A stretch of DNA of 64,000 bases from Rhodobacteraceae bacterium Araon29 (GTDB taxonomy: Bacteria > Pseudomonadota > Alphaproteobacteria > Rhodobacterales > Rhodobacteraceae): the NCBI GenBank assembly GCA_039640505.1, contig CP046865.1:2285501-2349500 (forward strand), in the 5' to 3' direction. The notes under the pieces were generated by a model, which was given only the letters and a program-made list of their open reading frames with translations, did no database searches and was not told the origin of the DNA. The position numbers were made by a program, and so were the translations under genes. This document shows, piece by piece, positions 25,546 to 36,836 of this stretch. Each line of letters opens with the position of its first letter. Positions within the stretch are counted from its first letter, which is position 1.

Positions 25546-26614
25546 TCAAGGTCTCCTGTTCATTCTGTGCAGTCATAGCGCGAGCAGCCCATTTTTTATA
25601 TTGTTTTGACCAACTTTCAACCAGCCAATCTATGTCCTTTTGTCGGGTTTCAGGCCCCAAACTTACCCGCAAGGCAGATCCCGTACTGCTTGCCCCAAAT
25701 CCCATAGCCCGCAAAACGCGGCTTTCTTTTACTTTGCCGCTTGAACAAGCCGATCCGGCGGAAACGGCCAGCCCAGCCAAATCCATCTGCATCACTTGCG
25801 TTTCACCTTTCCAGCCTTGGGTCACCATGCAGCTTGTATTTGGTAATCTAGGTCGCGATTTCCCTATAAAAATAGTAGACGCAGATATTTGTTCAATACT
25901 ATTTTCTAGAATGTTTCTAAGTTTTTCAACATGCGCCCAAACCCCCTGCTCAACATCGCGGATTGCGGCCTCTGCGGCCGCTCCAAAACCGGCGATGCCA
26001 ACAAGGTTTTCAGTACCCGAGCGCCGCCCCATTTCTTGGCCGCCGCCCTTGATCTGAGCTGCGAGTTCAGTTCCACGCTTGATCACCAAAGCACCGATCC
26101 CTTTCGGGCCTCCTATTTTATGCGCTGAGATCAGTCCCATCTGAGCCCCGGTCCAATTGAAGGCAACGGGCAATTTGCCAAAGGCTTGGGTCATATCGCA
26201 GACCGCCACCCCTTTAGGCAAAGTTTGGAGTATGCCCGTTTCTGAGTTGGCCAATTGCACTGCACTTCTTTCAGGTTCGTGAACTGTGATTTGTCCTTGT
26301 TTATCGACACTTAAGTCAGTTTTGCACCATGCACGTACAGCTTCATGCTCGACATCAGCGCAGCTAAAAGCGCGACCATGCAACGCCAGACCAGCTGCTT
26401 CGGTCGCCCCAGATGTAAAAATAATATCTGCGCCTTGGGCACCCAAGGCTTGTGCGATTTGCTCACGCGCCCGCTCAAGAATTGCCTTTGCGGCCCGCCC
26501 CTCAGCATGAACTGACGATGGGTTACCCACGCAATCCATTGCCTGAACCATCGCTTGCCTTGCCTCTGACCTCAGCGGGGCGCTGGCATTATAATCAAGA
26601 TACGCCCGATCCAT
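25529..26614 (-). CDS. iscS: Cysteine desulfurase, IscS/NifS type
   Basis: A 361-aa group I cysteine desulfurase. The PLP lysine is in [10 protein letters not shown] and the mobile-loop cysteine in [14 protein letters not shown]. Its ATG at 26614 shares one base with the iscR stop (TGATG). It is shorter than E. coli IscS (404 aa). With SufS it is the second desulfurase of the operon, an arrangement also seen in Rhodobacter. Confidence 0.92.
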   Translation of the reverse strand: MDRAYLDYNASAPLRSEARQAMVQAMDCVGNPSSVHAEGRAAKAILERAREQIAQALGAQGADIIFTSGATEAAGLALHGRAFSCADVEHEAVRAWCKTDLSVDKQGQITVHEPERSAVQLANSETGILQTLPKGVAVCDMTQAFGKLPVAFNWTGAQMGLISAHKIGGPKGIGALVIKRGTELAAQIKGGGQEMGRRSGTENLVGIAGFGAAAEAAIRDVEQGVWAHVEKLRNILENSIEQISASTIFIGKSRPRLPNTSCMVTQGWKGETQVMQMDLAGLAVSAGSACSSGKVKESRVLRAMGFGASSTGSALRVSLGPETRQKDIDWLVESWSKQYKKWAARAMTAQNEQETLNGNFG

Positions 26615-27072
26615 CACTCATCGACAACAGCAAAAATATTCGGAACTGCCGGACAAGGCACAAGATCGTTTTCGATCACATCCGACAAGCGTGTTTGATG
26701 CAAGAAAACATAAACATGGGCGCTCAGACCTTCCCAAAGGCGGTTGGTTAATGATTGAGACTTACTACCAGATAGGCCGCCAGATGCACCCGCACCCTTA
26801 TACAATGCATCCACTGTTTCATCGACAGCTGACAGCACATCAATCACTCGAATCTCGTGCATTGATTTTGCCAGTCGGTAACCTCCGCTTGGCCCTCGAA
26901 CAGAATCCACTAATCCCTTGCGACGCAGTTTTACAAACAATTGCTCAAGATACGCCAAGGAAATATCTTGCCTTTTTGATATATCACCAAGCGTCACCAA
27001 TTCCTGACCACTCTGCAGAGCGATATCAGTCAAGGCGACCATCGCATAGCGCCCCTTTGTACTTAGTTTCAT
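26614..27072 (-). CDS. iscR: Rrf2-family regulator IscR
   Basis: A 152-aa winged-helix protein with the Rrf2 start MKLSTKGRYAMVALTDIAL and the wing motif RGPSGGYRLAKS. It is the first gene of the isc-suf operon and likely represses it. In E. coli IscR three cysteines bind the Fe-S cluster; here the corresponding stretch (about 90-110) has none, and the only cysteine is Cys140. An atypical cluster ligation has been described for Rhodobacter IscR, and this protein fits that type. Confidence 0.92.
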   Translation of the reverse strand: MKLSTKGRYAMVALTDIALQSGQELVTLGDISKRQDISLAYLEQLFVKLRRKGLVDSVRGPSGGYRLAKSMHEIRVIDVLSAVDETVDALYKGAGASGGLSGSKSQSLTNRLWEGLSAHVYVFLHQTRLSDVIENDLVPCPAVPNIFAVVDE

Positions 27073-27148
27073 TTAGCTTTCCCGCAAATTGATTGACCTA
27101 ACGGCCAGCAACGCTTATCTGCATGTCAACCGAACAATCCTGTCCGTG

Positions 27149-27165
27149 TTTAGAATTGTTCTAAA
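27149..27165. promoter_or_regulatory. ICE/Irr-type operator
   Basis: A perfect inverted repeat TTTAGAA-TTG-TTCTAAA. From what I know of alphaproteobacterial iron control, this is the iron-control element bound by Irr. It overlaps the predicted -10 box of the iscR promoter. Confidence 0.75.
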
Positions 27166-27186
27166 TTAGCCAACCGGTTTTGTCAA
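27158..27186 (-). promoter_or_regulatory. Predicted iscR-suf operon promoter
   Basis: On the minus strand a perfect TTGACA (27181-27186) is followed after 17 bp by TAGAAC (27158-27163). The -10 box lies inside the Irr-type palindrome, so binding there should block transcription. The leader to the iscR start is about 85 nt. Confidence 0.6.
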
Positions 27187-27223
27187 GAATAAGCAAACGG
27201 CTTTTGAGGAGATATCAGAAACC

Positions 27224-27877
27224 ATGCCCGAGGTAATTTTTCCTGGCCCCGAGGGCCGTCTAGAAGGTCGTTATCACCCACAAAAAGACCGCGATGCCCC
27301 CATCGCGATTGTTCTGCATCCGCACCCTCAATTTGGCGGAACAATGAACAATAAGGTGGTCTACAACCTGCACTATGCCTTTTATAACATGGGCTTTACC
27401 GTTTTACGTTTTAATTTCCGAGGCGTGGGTCGCAGTCAAGGCGAATATGATCAGGGTGTTGGTGAACTCAGCGATGCGGCTTCAGCACTAGATTATCTTC
27501 AGTCCATGAACAATAATTCAAAACATTGTTGGGTGGCGGGATTTAGCTTTGGAGCCTGGATCGGCATGCAATTGTTGATGCGCAGGCCTGAGATCACAGG
27601 TTTTATTTCCGCCTCACCACCTGCAAATATGTATGACTTTTCCTTTCTCGCGCCCTGCCCTTCATCAGGCTTGGTTATCAACGGTACAGAAGACCGCATT
27701 GCGCCGCCGGCTGACACCGTCGGTCTGGTTGATAAGCTGCATGAGCAAAAAGGGATTACGATTACTCATACCGAGCTTGAAGGCTCGGGGCATTTTTTTG
27801 AAGAGCCACATATGGACACGATGATTGATCATGTCACAGGCTATGTCAAAAGGCGTCTGACAGAAAACACGCGCTAA
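27224..27877 (+). CDS. Alpha/beta hydrolase
   Basis: A 217-aa hydrolase with an HPHP motif followed by the oxyanion region FGGTMNN, the nucleophile elbow GFSFGAW, an acidic residue in NGTEDRIAP and the catalytic His in GSGHFF. It belongs to the small family often annotated as a hydrolase next to iscR in Rhodobacterales. The substrate is not known. It diverges from iscR, and GAGGAG-like sequence lies upstream of its ATG. It converges with mfd 30 bp away. Confidence 0.85.
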   Translation: MPEVIFPGPEGRLEGRYHPQKDRDAPIAIVLHPHPQFGGTMNNKVVYNLHYAFYNMGFTVLRFNFRGVGRSQGEYDQGVGELSDAASALDYLQSMNNNSKHCWVAGFSFGAWIGMQLLMRRPEITGFISASPPANMYDFSFLAPCPSSGLVINGTEDRIAPPADTVGLVDKLHEQKGITITHTELEGSGHFFEEPHMDTMIDHVTGYVKRRLTENTR

Positions 27878-27907
27878 CCTTGAGGGAATAAGTTAAATTC
27901 TGCCCCC

Positions 27908-30900
27908 TTAAGCGGGGGGCGGGGCAGAAGATTTGGCTCTTTTGGACTCATTTTCCAAAATGACTTTTTCGGCGAGATCTTTTGCGACAGCAAACGCACC
28001 TTTGATCTTATCCGCATCTTTTTTCCAATCGCGCCGGATGACCAGTTTGTTTTCCTTGATTCTGGCCAGCCCCCGCTGGTCTTCCAGAAACTCGACCAGC
28101 CCTTTTGGCGAGGCAAACTTATCGTTGTGAAATTGGATGATCGCACCTTTTGGCCCGCCATCCAACTTTGCAATGCCCGCTCGTTTGCACATGGATTTTA
28201 TGCGAACCACCAGCATTAAAGTATTAACCTCTCGGGGCAGCTTTCCAAATCGGTCAATTAGTTCTGCGGCAAAGCCTTCCAATTCAACCTTTTTGCTGAG
28301 GCTCGATAACCGCCGATACAGACCAAGTCTTTCATCCAGATCAGGCACATAGCTTTCTGGAATTAACACAGAGACCCCAAGGTTGATTTGTGGTGCCCAT
28401 TGGTCATCCGCTTGCGATAGGCCCTCTAATTCTCCAGCTTTAATTTTTGCTATCGCCTCTTCAAGCATCGATTGATAAAGTTCGTAGCCGACCTCGCGCA
28501 TTTGCCCAGACTGCTCTTCACCCAGCAAATTACCAGCCCCTCGAATATCCAGGTCCTGCGAAGCAATCGAAAATCCGGCGCCCAGCGTGTCAAGTGATCC
28601 AAGCACTCTCAGACGCTTCTGCGCCGTTGGTGTTAATTTGGCCTTGGGCTTAACGGTGACATAGGCATAAGCACGGGTTTTCGAGCGCCCGACCCGGCCC
28701 CTAATTTGATAGAGCTGCGCCAACCCAAACATATCTGCTCGATGCACCACCATGGTGTTTGCGGTTGGAATATCCAGACCTGATTCGACGATGCTGGTGG
28801 CCAAAAGCACATCATATTTGCCATCGTAAAAAGCGTTCATGCGCTCATCAAGCTGACCTGCAGCCATCTGACCATGGGCCACAACATAGCTAAGCTCGGG
28901 AAGTTGGTCCTTTAAAAATTCTTCAATTTCAGGCAGATCACTTAACCTTGGAACGACATAAAAGGATTGCCCGCCCCGATAATGCTCTCTGAGCAATGCT
29001 TCGCGAATGGTCACGGCATCGAATTCGCTGACATAGGTGCGAATGGACAAGCGATCTACTGGCGGAGTGCCGATAATTGACAAATCCCGCACCCCAGACA
29101 GAGATAGCTGCAACGTGCGCGGGATCGGGGTCGCGGTTAAAGTCAGCACATGAATATCCGAACGCATTTGTTTCAGCCGCTCTTTGTGCTGCACACCGAA
29201 ATGTTGCTCTTCATCTATAATCAAGAGCCCCAAATTCTTGAAACGAATATTTTTTGCCAGCAATGCGTGCGTGCCGATCACAACATCCACTGTTCCGGCT
29301 GCAAGGTTATCACGGGTTTCCTGAGCTTCTTTTGCCCCTATAAATCGGGACAGTTGCCGAACCTCGAGCGGAAAGCCCCGAAAGCGGTCTTTGAAGCTTT
29401 GCGCATGTTGCCGCGTCAACAAAGTTGTGGGAGAAATTACCGCAACCTGTACGCCAGACATCGCGGCAACAAAAGCAGCCCGCATTGCAACTTCAGTTTT
29501 TCCAAAACCGACATCGCCACAAATCAACCGGTCCATAGGTAATCCAGAGGTCAAATCAGACACGACCTCGGTGATTGCGCCCAACTGGTCATCGGTTTCT
29601 TGGTACGGAAAACGTGCACAAAAGGCATCCCACATGCCCATGGGCGGCTCTAAAATTGGTGCTTTTCGTAATGCACGCTCGGCAGCAACGTTGATCAGTC
29701 GCTCGGCCATATCGCGAATTCTTTGCTTTAAGCGCGCTTTTTTTGCTTGCCATGCCCCACCGCCAAGGCGGTCCAAAAGTCCATTTTCATGGCCAAATTT
29801 ACTCAGCAATTCAATATTTTCAACGGGCAAATAAAGCCGCGCATTTTCTGCATATTCTAGCAAAAGACACTCATGCGCAGCACCAGCAGCTGTGACCACC
29901 TCTAATCCGCGATAACGGCCCACTCCATGATCAATATGAACAACCAAATCCCCGACCGATAAACTTTGGGTTTCGGTTAAGAAATTTTCCGCCTTCTTTT
30001 GCTTTTTGGCCCGATGGATCAACCGATCTCCAAGCACGTCCTGCTCGGAAACCACGGTTAAATTGTTGGTTTCAAATCCGTGCTCCAGCGCCCAAACAGC
30101 CAAATACAGCCCCCGCTCACCCAAGCTTTTGCCGTTGGTGACAGGTAGGGCGCCTTGCAGATTTTGATCTTCGAGCAACCCACCAATACGCTCTCGAGCG
30201 CCCTCAGAATAGCTTGCAATTACCACAGGCCCTTGCGCCATTTTGGCTTTAATATGGTCTGCTAAGGCGCTAAAAAGGTTTATATTTTTACTTTGTCTTT
30301 CTGGCGAAAAGTTGCGTCCTATGCGGCCGCCTGCGGCCACCACGCCCAAACCAGTACTTTGCGGCAGGGGGTTGAACTGTAAAATACGGCGGCTTTGAAG
30401 GGCTGCGTCCCACCCATCTTCATTCAGATACAAAAGCTCTGGAGTAATTGGTTTATAAACCGTATCCAATCGGCTTTTCTGCGCTAAGGCGTGCTGTCTA
30501 TTTTCATATTGATCGACGACTATGTCCCACCGCGCCGATTGAGCCGACATGAGTTGATCATCGAAACAGATTGTTGCCTTGGGCACATAATCAAACAGGG
30601 TTTCAAGGTGTTCGTGGAAAAACGGCAGCCAGTGCTCAACCCCTTGATATTTTCGGCCCGCGCTGACGGCTTCATATAATGGATCATCAGACCGGCCTGC
30701 TCCGAATTCAATTCGATAATTTTGCCGGAAGCGAGTGATTGCGGCCTCATCCAGAATGACTTCAGACACCGGCGCAAGTTCGATCTGCTTCAATTGCTCT
30801 GTTGTGCGCTGCGTAACGGGGTCAAACCGCCTTGCCCCATCCAACTCATTGCCAAAAAAATCAAGCCGTATTGGCCCCAAGTCACCCGGCGCAAAAATAT

Positions 30901-31387
30901 CAATAATACCTCCACGCACTGCATATTCGCCCGGCTCCATCACTTTGGATGTTTGTACATAGCCCATCACCGTTAAAAACTGGCGTAAATTTGCGTCGCT
31001 AATTTGATGACCTACAGTTGCGACAAAGCTGGACGCTTTCAGCACAACGCGGGCCGGCACCCTTTGCATGGCAGCATTAGCCGTTGTCAGTAGCACATAT
31101 TGTTCCGGCATTCCATGCACCAAGCCTGCAAGGGTTGCCATGCGGGTCGCTGAAATATCTGCATTGGGAGATACACGGTCATAGGGCATACAGTCCCAGC
31201 TTGGGAATTGAACCACCGGAACATCAGGCGAAAAAAACCTCAAAGCGTCGACCAAGGCCGTCAAACGTTTATCGTCTCGTGCAATATGAACAACAGGCAA
31301 AGAACTTTGCTGCATTTCTTGCAAAATAAGCTGCGCATCATACCCTTCGGGGGCGCCGCCCACTGTAATTATTTTGTGTTTACTCAT
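27908..31387 (-). CDS. mfd: Transcription-repair coupling factor Mfd
   Basis: An SF2 translocase of 1159 aa that displaces RNA polymerase stalled at DNA lesions and recruits UvrA. The order is UvrB-like N-terminal region, RNA polymerase-interaction domain ([20 protein letters not shown]), helicase domain with Walker [20 protein letters not shown] box and [10 protein letters not shown], and the C-terminal TRCF domain. I start it at the ATG at 31387 because AAGGACGGA lies just upstream; an upstream start at 31435 is unlikely. Confidence 0.97.
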   Translation of the reverse strand: MSKHKIITVGGAPEGYDAQLILQEMQQSSLPVVHIARDDKRLTALVDALRFFSPDVPVVQFPSWDCMPYDRVSPNADISATRMATLAGLVHGMPEQYVLLTTANAAMQRVPARVVLKASSFVATVGHQISDANLRQFLTVMGYVQTSKVMEPGEYAVRGGIIDIFAPGDLGPIRLDFFGNELDGARRFDPVTQRTTEQLKQIELAPVSEVILDEAAITRFRQNYRIEFGAGRSDDPLYEAVSAGRKYQGVEHWLPFFHEHLETLFDYVPKATICFDDQLMSAQSARWDIVVDQYENRQHALAQKSRLDTVYKPITPELLYLNEDGWDAALQSRRILQFNPLPQSTGLGVVAAGGRIGRNFSPERQSKNINLFSALADHIKAKMAQGPVVIASYSEGARERIGGLLEDQNLQGALPVTNGKSLGERGLYLAVWALEHGFETNNLTVVSEQDVLGDRLIHRAKKQKKAENFLTETQSLSVGDLVVHIDHGVGRYRGLEVVTAAGAAHECLLLEYAENARLYLPVENIELLSKFGHENGLLDRLGGGAWQAKKARLKQRIRDMAERLINVAAERALRKAPILEPPMGMWDAFCARFPYQETDDQLGAITEVVSDLTSGLPMDRLICGDVGFGKTEVAMRAAFVAAMSGVQVAVISPTTLLTRQHAQSFKDRFRGFPLEVRQLSRFIGAKEAQETRDNLAAGTVDVVIGTHALLAKNIRFKNLGLLIIDEEQHFGVQHKERLKQMRSDIHVLTLTATPIPRTLQLSLSGVRDLSIIGTPPVDRLSIRTYVSEFDAVTIREALLREHYRGGQSFYVVPRLSDLPEIEEFLKDQLPELSYVVAHGQMAAGQLDERMNAFYDGKYDVLLATSIVESGLDIPTANTMVVHRADMFGLAQLYQIRGRVGRSKTRAYAYVTVKPKAKLTPTAQKRLRVLGSLDTLGAGFSIASQDLDIRGAGNLLGEEQSGQMREVGYELYQSMLEEAIAKIKAGELEGLSQADDQWAPQINLGVSVLIPESYVPDLDERLGLYRRLSSLSKKVELEGFAAELIDRFGKLPREVNTLMLVVRIKSMCKRAGIAKLDGGPKGAIIQFHNDKFASPKGLVEFLEDQRGLARIKENKLVIRRDWKKDADKIKGAFAVAKDLAEKVILENESKRAKSSAPPPA

Positions 31388-31418
31388 TCCGTCCTTGTCT
31401 GCGCTTCCTGCCCGATAT

Positions 31419-31937
31419 TCAAAGGCCAAGTACAAGATTGTTTATATTATAGGCAAGCCCCCAGAAAGCCGTCAAAAATATGCTCAACCCCGCAATTAAA
31501 ATAGTCCAAAATCGATACCACCAAAGGGTTCTATAGACCACATCAAAGACTGGAACAGCATCGCAGATACTGCGTGCCAACCGCAAACGCAAGTATGCCA
31601 CGAATGTTACTGGAGCCATTAAAAAGAACAGGGCCTGAAGCGGCTCACTGTGATAAAAGAACCCCGTAAACCCGCAAAATCCAAATAAAAACCCACCCAT
31701 AATTATTAAAAATAGTGACATATTCGGCGTATAGGCTGCGACAGTACGTCGGGCATGCAGTTGCAGGGAGATCAACAATTCACTTTGTTGCTCTTTGGAT
31801 TGGGATTTAGCTTGTTGCAGCGTATGAAAGGGCACACTGAGAATGATCTGAGCGCTCATACCCCAAACGAGTATAACCAAGACCCAATACCAAAAACTGA
31901 AAAAAGATGTAAATTCTAGAACCTCAAATATTAACAC
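31419..31937 (-). CDS. Membrane protein, often annotated as component of SufBCD complex
   Basis: A 172-aa protein with four membrane segments (about 10-32, 74-95, 98-115, 145-165) starting at a GTG. It resembles a protein of Rhodobacterales that databases often label a component of the SufBCD complex, a label with weak basis that I give from memory. It lies 31 bp upstream of mfd. Confidence 0.6.
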   Translation of the reverse strand: MLIFEVLEFTSFFSFWYWVLVILVWGMSAQIILSVPFHTLQQAKSQSKEQQSELLISLQLHARRTVAAYTPNMSLFLIIMGGFLFGFCGFTGFFYHSEPLQALFFLMAPVTFVAYLRLRLARSICDAVPVFDVVYRTLWWYRFWTILIAGLSIFLTAFWGLAYNINNLVLGL

Positions 31938-32069
31938 ATTCTCACTCGCATAAATGCTTCCTCACATCGATTTAAACTGAAATACTCAATACGCAAGCTG
32001 CCCGCAGAACTCAAAGACTTGTTCAGAGCATATATCCGTGGCATTTAGAGCTGCGTTATGGAGAAACCA

Positions 32070-33074
32070 ATGCCATCAGATAACATCGCCCCTTTTCCAA
32101 AAACCCGCCTTCGGCGCATTAGGCAATCACCTGCAACACGCGCCTTAACGCGTGAACATAGTGTATCTGTGAGTGATTTGATTTGGCCAATCTTCATCTG
32201 TGACGGTGATAACGTTGAACAGCCCGTGGCATCGATGCCGGGGGTCGTGCGCCGCAGCGTCGACAAAGTCGTTGACGCGGCCAAAGAGGCTGCGGGTCTT
32301 GGCATTCCGGCAATTTGTTTGTTCCCCTATACCAACCCAAAATTAAAAACACCTGATTGCTCCGAAGCTTGGAACCCAGAAAACCTTTCAAACCGAGCCA
32401 CCCGAGCGATTAAATCGGCGGGCCTAGACATTGCCGTGATGACAGATGTGGCTTTGGATCCCTATAATGCCAATGGCCATGATGGCTTGGTGGTGAATGG
32501 TGAGGTTGTCAATGACCTCACAGTGGAAGCGTTGGTCAAGCAAGCCCTATCGCAAGCAGAGGCTGGGGCAGACATTATTGGACCCTCAGATATGATGGAT
32601 GGCCGGATCGGAGCAATCCGCTCGGCTTTGGAAGAGCATGATTTTCCGAATGTGCTTTTGCTGTCCTATGCAGCCAAATACGCAAGTGGCTTTTATGGCC
32701 CGTTTCGGGAGGCTGTTGGCGCCAGTGGAACCCTAAAAGGGGATAAGTCCACCTATCAAATGGACCCGGCAAACGGCCAAGAAGCGTTGCGTTTGGTTGC
32801 CAGAGACCTATCTGAAGGGGCCGATATGGTGATGGTAAAGCCCGGCATGCCCTATTTGGACATTTGCCACCGTGTAAAAGCGCAATTTGGCGTGCCCACT
32901 TTTGCCTATCAGGTTTCGGGTGAATACGCGATGTTACAAGCTGCTATTCAAAATGGCTGGCTCGACGGGGACAAAGTCGTTATGGAAAGCCTTTTGGCCT
33001 TCAAACGGGCTGGATGCGATGGAATATTAACGTATTTTGCTTTGGAAATAGCGCGCAAACTTGCCAAAACCTAA
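32070..33074 (+). CDS. hemB: Delta-aminolevulinic acid dehydratase (porphobilinogen synthase)
   Basis: A 334-aa enzyme that condenses two 5-aminolevulinate molecules to porphobilinogen in tetrapyrrole synthesis. Diagnostic segments are GADIIGPSDMMDGRIGAIR, LLSYAAKYASGFYGPFR with the Schiff-base Lys, and the second active Lys in MVKPGMPYLD. I choose the ATG at 32070, which has GGAG at good spacing, over the ATG at 32058. In this genome it sits between mfd and gyrA regions. Confidence 0.97.
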   Translation: MPSDNIAPFPKTRLRRIRQSPATRALTREHSVSVSDLIWPIFICDGDNVEQPVASMPGVVRRSVDKVVDAAKEAAGLGIPAICLFPYTNPKLKTPDCSEAWNPENLSNRATRAIKSAGLDIAVMTDVALDPYNANGHDGLVVNGEVVNDLTVEALVKQALSQAEAGADIIGPSDMMDGRIGAIRSALEEHDFPNVLLLSYAAKYASGFYGPFREAVGASGTLKGDKSTYQMDPANGQEALRLVARDLSEGADMVMVKPGMPYLDICHRVKAQFGVPTFAYQVSGEYAMLQAAIQNGWLDGDKVVMESLLAFKRAGCDGILTYFALEIARKLAKT

Positions 33075-33165
33075 CCAAATAACTCAAGGATAGTGACAGC
33101 AGGGTAATCCTCGCCTATAAATTACTCATAAATTGGGAAAACCCAGTCACACGAGCAGGTACAAA

Positions 33166-33744
33166 ATGTTTAAACTTTTTTCGCGCCGGGCATTTGCGGC
33201 GTTATGCGTTGGTTCATACTTTGGCTTAGCTGCCTGTACTGGTGACAATTTTAGCACCGACATAATCAACGAAAATGCCATGAAAATAGATGCCCGCGTT
33301 GATGCAACGCTGGCTCAATTGTACTCGGATCATCCAAACATTAAAAACCTTGCGAATAAGTCATCCGGAATATTGGTTATGCCGCTTGTCACAGAGGCAG
33401 GCTTTGGTTTTGGCGGCTCTTATGGCCGCGGCGCGCTGCGCATTGGCAATGTAAGCGTTGATTATTATTCCACTGCATCAGCAGGATTTGGGTGGCAAGT
33501 CGGCGCCCAACAATATGCCCATGTGTTGTTCTTTATAACAGAGGATGCACTTCAGAGCTTCCGCTTTTCCCAAGGCTGGGCCGTCACAGGGGATATAGAA
33601 TATGCATTCAGAGATCGCGGTGAAAACGTCAGAGCGGAAACCACGACTGCTTTATCGCCAGTTATTGCCGTAATATTTGGACAATCAGGGTTAAAAATTG
33701 GTGCAACACTTGAGGGCACCAAATACACCCGCATTATACCCTAG
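33166..33744 (+). CDS. SYLF-domain lipoprotein
   Basis: A 192-aa protein with a signal peptide and lipobox LAAC (Cys24). The rest matches the SYLF (YSC84-like) lipid-binding domain: KSSGILVMPLVTEAGFGFGGSYGRGAL spread near 65-92 and a central YSTASAGFGWQVGAQ. SYLF proteins bind phosphoinositides in eukaryotes; the bacterial role is unclear. I start it at the ATG at 33166 because the upstream codons lack a signal peptide character. Confidence 0.82.
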   Translation: MFKLFSRRAFAALCVGSYFGLAACTGDNFSTDIINENAMKIDARVDATLAQLYSDHPNIKNLANKSSGILVMPLVTEAGFGFGGSYGRGALRIGNVSVDYYSTASAGFGWQVGAQQYAHVLFFITEDALQSFRFSQGWAVTGDIEYAFRDRGENVRAETTTALSPVIAVIFGQSGLKIGATLEGTKYTRIIP

Positions 33745-33870
33745 ATTGCTCATGGTAAATTAACAGCATAAATAGCAGGTTTATCCTACCTCTACCATTG
33801 CGCCCAAGATACATGGTCTGTTATACATAAAATAACAAAATCTAGACTTTCATAGAGATGAGCGCTCCCC

Positions 33871-36603
33871 TTGACCGACACGCCTGAATTGCCTCCGACA
33901 GACGACGAACAGCCTGAAACAAGCAGCGCTTTTTCCGGCCCGTCCGTATCGATCACAGATGAGATGAAAAGCTCGTATCTTGATTATGCCATGAGCGTAA
34001 TCGTGAGCCGCGCAATCCCTGATTTACGCGATGGTCTAAAGCCTGTGCATCGCCGAATTTTATATGCGATGCATGAAACCGGCAATAGCCACGACAAACC
34101 ATATCGTAAATCAGCCCGGCCTGTTGGTGATGTCATGGGTAAGTACCACCCACACGGCGACGGCGCGATTTATGATGCGCTTGTGCGGATGGCCCAAGAT
34201 TTTTCAATGTCTCTGCCATTGCTAGATGGCCAAGGTAATTTTGGGTCGATGGATGGTGATAACCCGGCGGCCATGCGCTACACGGAAGTGCGCATGGATA
34301 AACCGTCCGCCTATCTTCTTGCGGACATAGACAAAGACACGGTTGATTTTCAGGACAATTATGACGGCAAAGATCGAGAGCCCACAGTTCTGCCCTCTCG
34401 CTTCCCCAATATGCTTGTCAACGGGGCTGGCGGAATTGCTGTTGGGATGGCGACGAACATACCGCCGCATAACTTGGGCGAAGTGGTCACAGCAACACTT
34501 GCTTTGATTGAAGATCCTGACTTAAGCAGCGAAGATTTGATCCAATATGTGCCGGGGCCGGATTTTCCGACCGGAGGCCTAATGCTGGGCCGCTCTGGTG
34601 CGCGCAAAGCATATCTAGAAGGACGTGGCAGCGTTATTATCCGATCAAAGACACGGATCGAAGAACTGCGAAAAGATCGATATGCGATCATCATTGATGA
34701 AATCCCCTATCAGGTGAATAAAGCCTCAATGATTGAAAAAATCGCAGAGCAAGTCCGCGATAAAAAAATAGATGGCATTTCGCATGTCCAAGACGAAAGC
34801 GACCGAAACGGCGTGCGTGTTGTGATCGAATTAAAGCGGGATGCCACAGCCGAGGTGGTTCTAAATCAACTTTATCGCTTCACTCCGATGCAAACGTACT
34901 TCGGCTGCAACATGCTGGCTTTGAACGGGGGGCGTCCTGAACAATTGACGCTGCGCTCTTTCCTGACAAACTTCATTGATTTTCGCGAAGATGTCGTGGC
35001 CCGTCGGGTGGCATTTGAGTTGCGCAAAGCCCGCGAGCGCAGCCATATTTTATGTGGATTGGCTGTGGCTGTTTCTAACGTAGATGAAGTGGTTGCAACC
35101 ATTCGGTCGTCTGCTGATGCTGCTGATGCAAGAGAAAAGCTAATGACCAGGCGGTGGCCAGCACAAGACATTGTCGAATATATCAAGTTGATAGACGATC
35201 CGACGCATAAAATTAATGACGATGGATCATATAATCTATCTGAAACACAGGCCCGAGCAATTCTTGAACTTCGCCTGCAACGTTTGACTCAGCTAGGGGT
35301 AAAAGAAGTCACTGACGAACTTCAGGCCTTGGCAAAGAATATAATTGATTATCTCGAAATACTCAGTTCACGAGACCGTATAATGCGGATCATCAAAGAT
35401 GAGCTTGAAGATGTCCGAGAAAAATTTTCCGTTCCACGCCGCACCGAAATTATCGAGTGGTCTGGCGATATGGAAGATGAAGATCTCATCGAGCGCGAAG
35501 ATATGGTGGTGACCGTAACGGCTGCAGGCTATATAAAACGCACGCCGTTGGCCGATTTTCGTGCCCAGCGGCGCGGTGGCAAGGGGCTGTCAGGAATGCA
35601 AACAAAAGACGAAGATGTGGTCACCACGCTCTTTGTCGCAAACACCCATACACAGCTTTTGTTTTTCACCACCGATGGGATGGCCTATAAACTCAAGACC
35701 TGGCGGCTTCCGCTTGGGGGCCGCACAGCGAAAGGAAAAGCTGTCGTCAATATTCTTCCTATTCCAACCGGCGTCTCTATTGCGGCTATTATGCCGGTTG
35801 ATGCGCCTGAGGCCGAATGGGAAAATCTTCAGATTATTTTTGCCACATCCGCCGGCGATGTTCGCCGTAATGCCCTATCAGATTTCACCAATGTGCGGGC
35901 AAATGGAAAAATTGCGATGGATTTGCCGGAAAATGTAGAGTTGGTAAATGCACGGATCGCCAATGAAGATGATGATGTCATGCTGGTTACAAATTCCGGC
36001 CGTGCAATTCGGTTTTCCACAACCGATGTCAGAGTTTTCAAAGGCAGAAAATCAACCGGCGTCAGAGGCATCCGCCTGTCAGGCGAGGACCGCGTGGTGT
36101 CTATGTCGATTATTCGGCATTTCATCGCCACTTCGGATGAACGTGCCGCCTATTTGAAAATGCGCCGCGCAGTGGCTGGTATGACGGATGACGAAGAAAT
36201 CACTGACGAAGATGACAGCAATGCACACGCAACCATAAGCCCTGCACGCTATGCCGAAATGTCAGCCGAAGAAAACCTCATCCTAACTATTTCTGCAGGC
36301 GGGTCTGGCAAACTTTCGTCAAGCCATGACTATCCTGTGCGCGGGCGTGGCGGCATGGGTGTTGCGGCTATGGACAAAGCCATGCGCGGCGGCGATTTAG
36401 TTGCAAGTTTTCCTGTTGATATAGAAGATCAAATTATGCTGGCCACATCCAAGGGTCAGTCCATACGCGTCCCCGTAGAAGGTATTTCTTTTCGGTCGCG
36501 CAGCGCTGGGGGTGTGAAGGTTTTCAACACCGGCAGAGGTGAAGAGGTTGTATCAGTTGCATGGATAGCTGAACAAGCGGATGACCCTACAGACGAAGAG
36601 TAA
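33871..36603 (+). CDS. gyrA: DNA gyrase subunit A
   Basis: The 910-aa A subunit introduces negative supercoils with GyrB. The catalytic tyrosine is Tyr137 (AAMRYTEVR), and the beta-pinwheel C-terminal domain includes the GyrA box QRRGGKG. The start is a TTG at 33871; the ATG at 33858 is out of frame. In the quinolone-determining region [12 protein letters not shown], the position equal to E. coli Ser83 is Gly98, while the Asp87 equivalent (Asp102) is kept. An acidic insertion ([10 protein letters not shown]) lies in the C-terminal domain near residues 772-781. Confidence 0.97.
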   Translation: MTDTPELPPTDDEQPETSSAFSGPSVSITDEMKSSYLDYAMSVIVSRAIPDLRDGLKPVHRRILYAMHETGNSHDKPYRKSARPVGDVMGKYHPHGDGAIYDALVRMAQDFSMSLPLLDGQGNFGSMDGDNPAAMRYTEVRMDKPSAYLLADIDKDTVDFQDNYDGKDREPTVLPSRFPNMLVNGAGGIAVGMATNIPPHNLGEVVTATLALIEDPDLSSEDLIQYVPGPDFPTGGLMLGRSGARKAYLEGRGSVIIRSKTRIEELRKDRYAIIIDEIPYQVNKASMIEKIAEQVRDKKIDGISHVQDESDRNGVRVVIELKRDATAEVVLNQLYRFTPMQTYFGCNMLALNGGRPEQLTLRSFLTNFIDFREDVVARRVAFELRKARERSHILCGLAVAVSNVDEVVATIRSSADAADAREKLMTRRWPAQDIVEYIKLIDDPTHKINDDGSYNLSETQARAILELRLQRLTQLGVKEVTDELQALAKNIIDYLEILSSRDRIMRIIKDELEDVREKFSVPRRTEIIEWSGDMEDEDLIEREDMVVTVTAAGYIKRTPLADFRAQRRGGKGLSGMQTKDEDVVTTLFVANTHTQLLFFTTDGMAYKLKTWRLPLGGRTAKGKAVVNILPIPTGVSIAAIMPVDAPEAEWENLQIIFATSAGDVRRNALSDFTNVRANGKIAMDLPENVELVNARIANEDDDVMLVTNSGRAIRFSTTDVRVFKGRKSTGVRGIRLSGEDRVVSMSIIRHFIATSDERAAYLKMRRAVAGMTDDEEITDEDDSNAHATISPARYAEMSAEENLILTISAGGSGKLSSSHDYPVRGRGGMGVAAMDKAMRGGDLVASFPVDIEDQIMLATSKGQSIRVPVEGISFRSRSAGGVKVFNTGRGEEVVSVAWIAEQADDPTDEE

Positions 36604-36836
36604 ATTCGTTTTGCTAAAAGTGCCCCAATAGCATTAAGAGCCAATAACAGCACTCTTATAGGTATACTTTTTCCCTTAAAAATACCCCTATTGGGCGTAT
36701 ACTTTACTTAAAGCTGATTGCACAATTGATCTATAGATTGTGTTCGTTTTATCTAAATGAGGTGTTTTAAACCTTACCCACAAAAAATGCATTAAAGCGG
36801 GACATTTAAACAGAGTAATTGAGTGGAAGGGATATT

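Noticed and set aside
27898-27929. 9-bp inverted repeat across the mfd stop
   Set aside because: It lies partly in coding sequence and lacks a clear T-run, so I do not call it a terminator.
36621-36697. Inverted repeat (GCCC-AATAG with CTATTGGGC) after gyrA
   Set aside because: The loop exceeds 50 nt and there is no T-run; too weak to name as a functional element.
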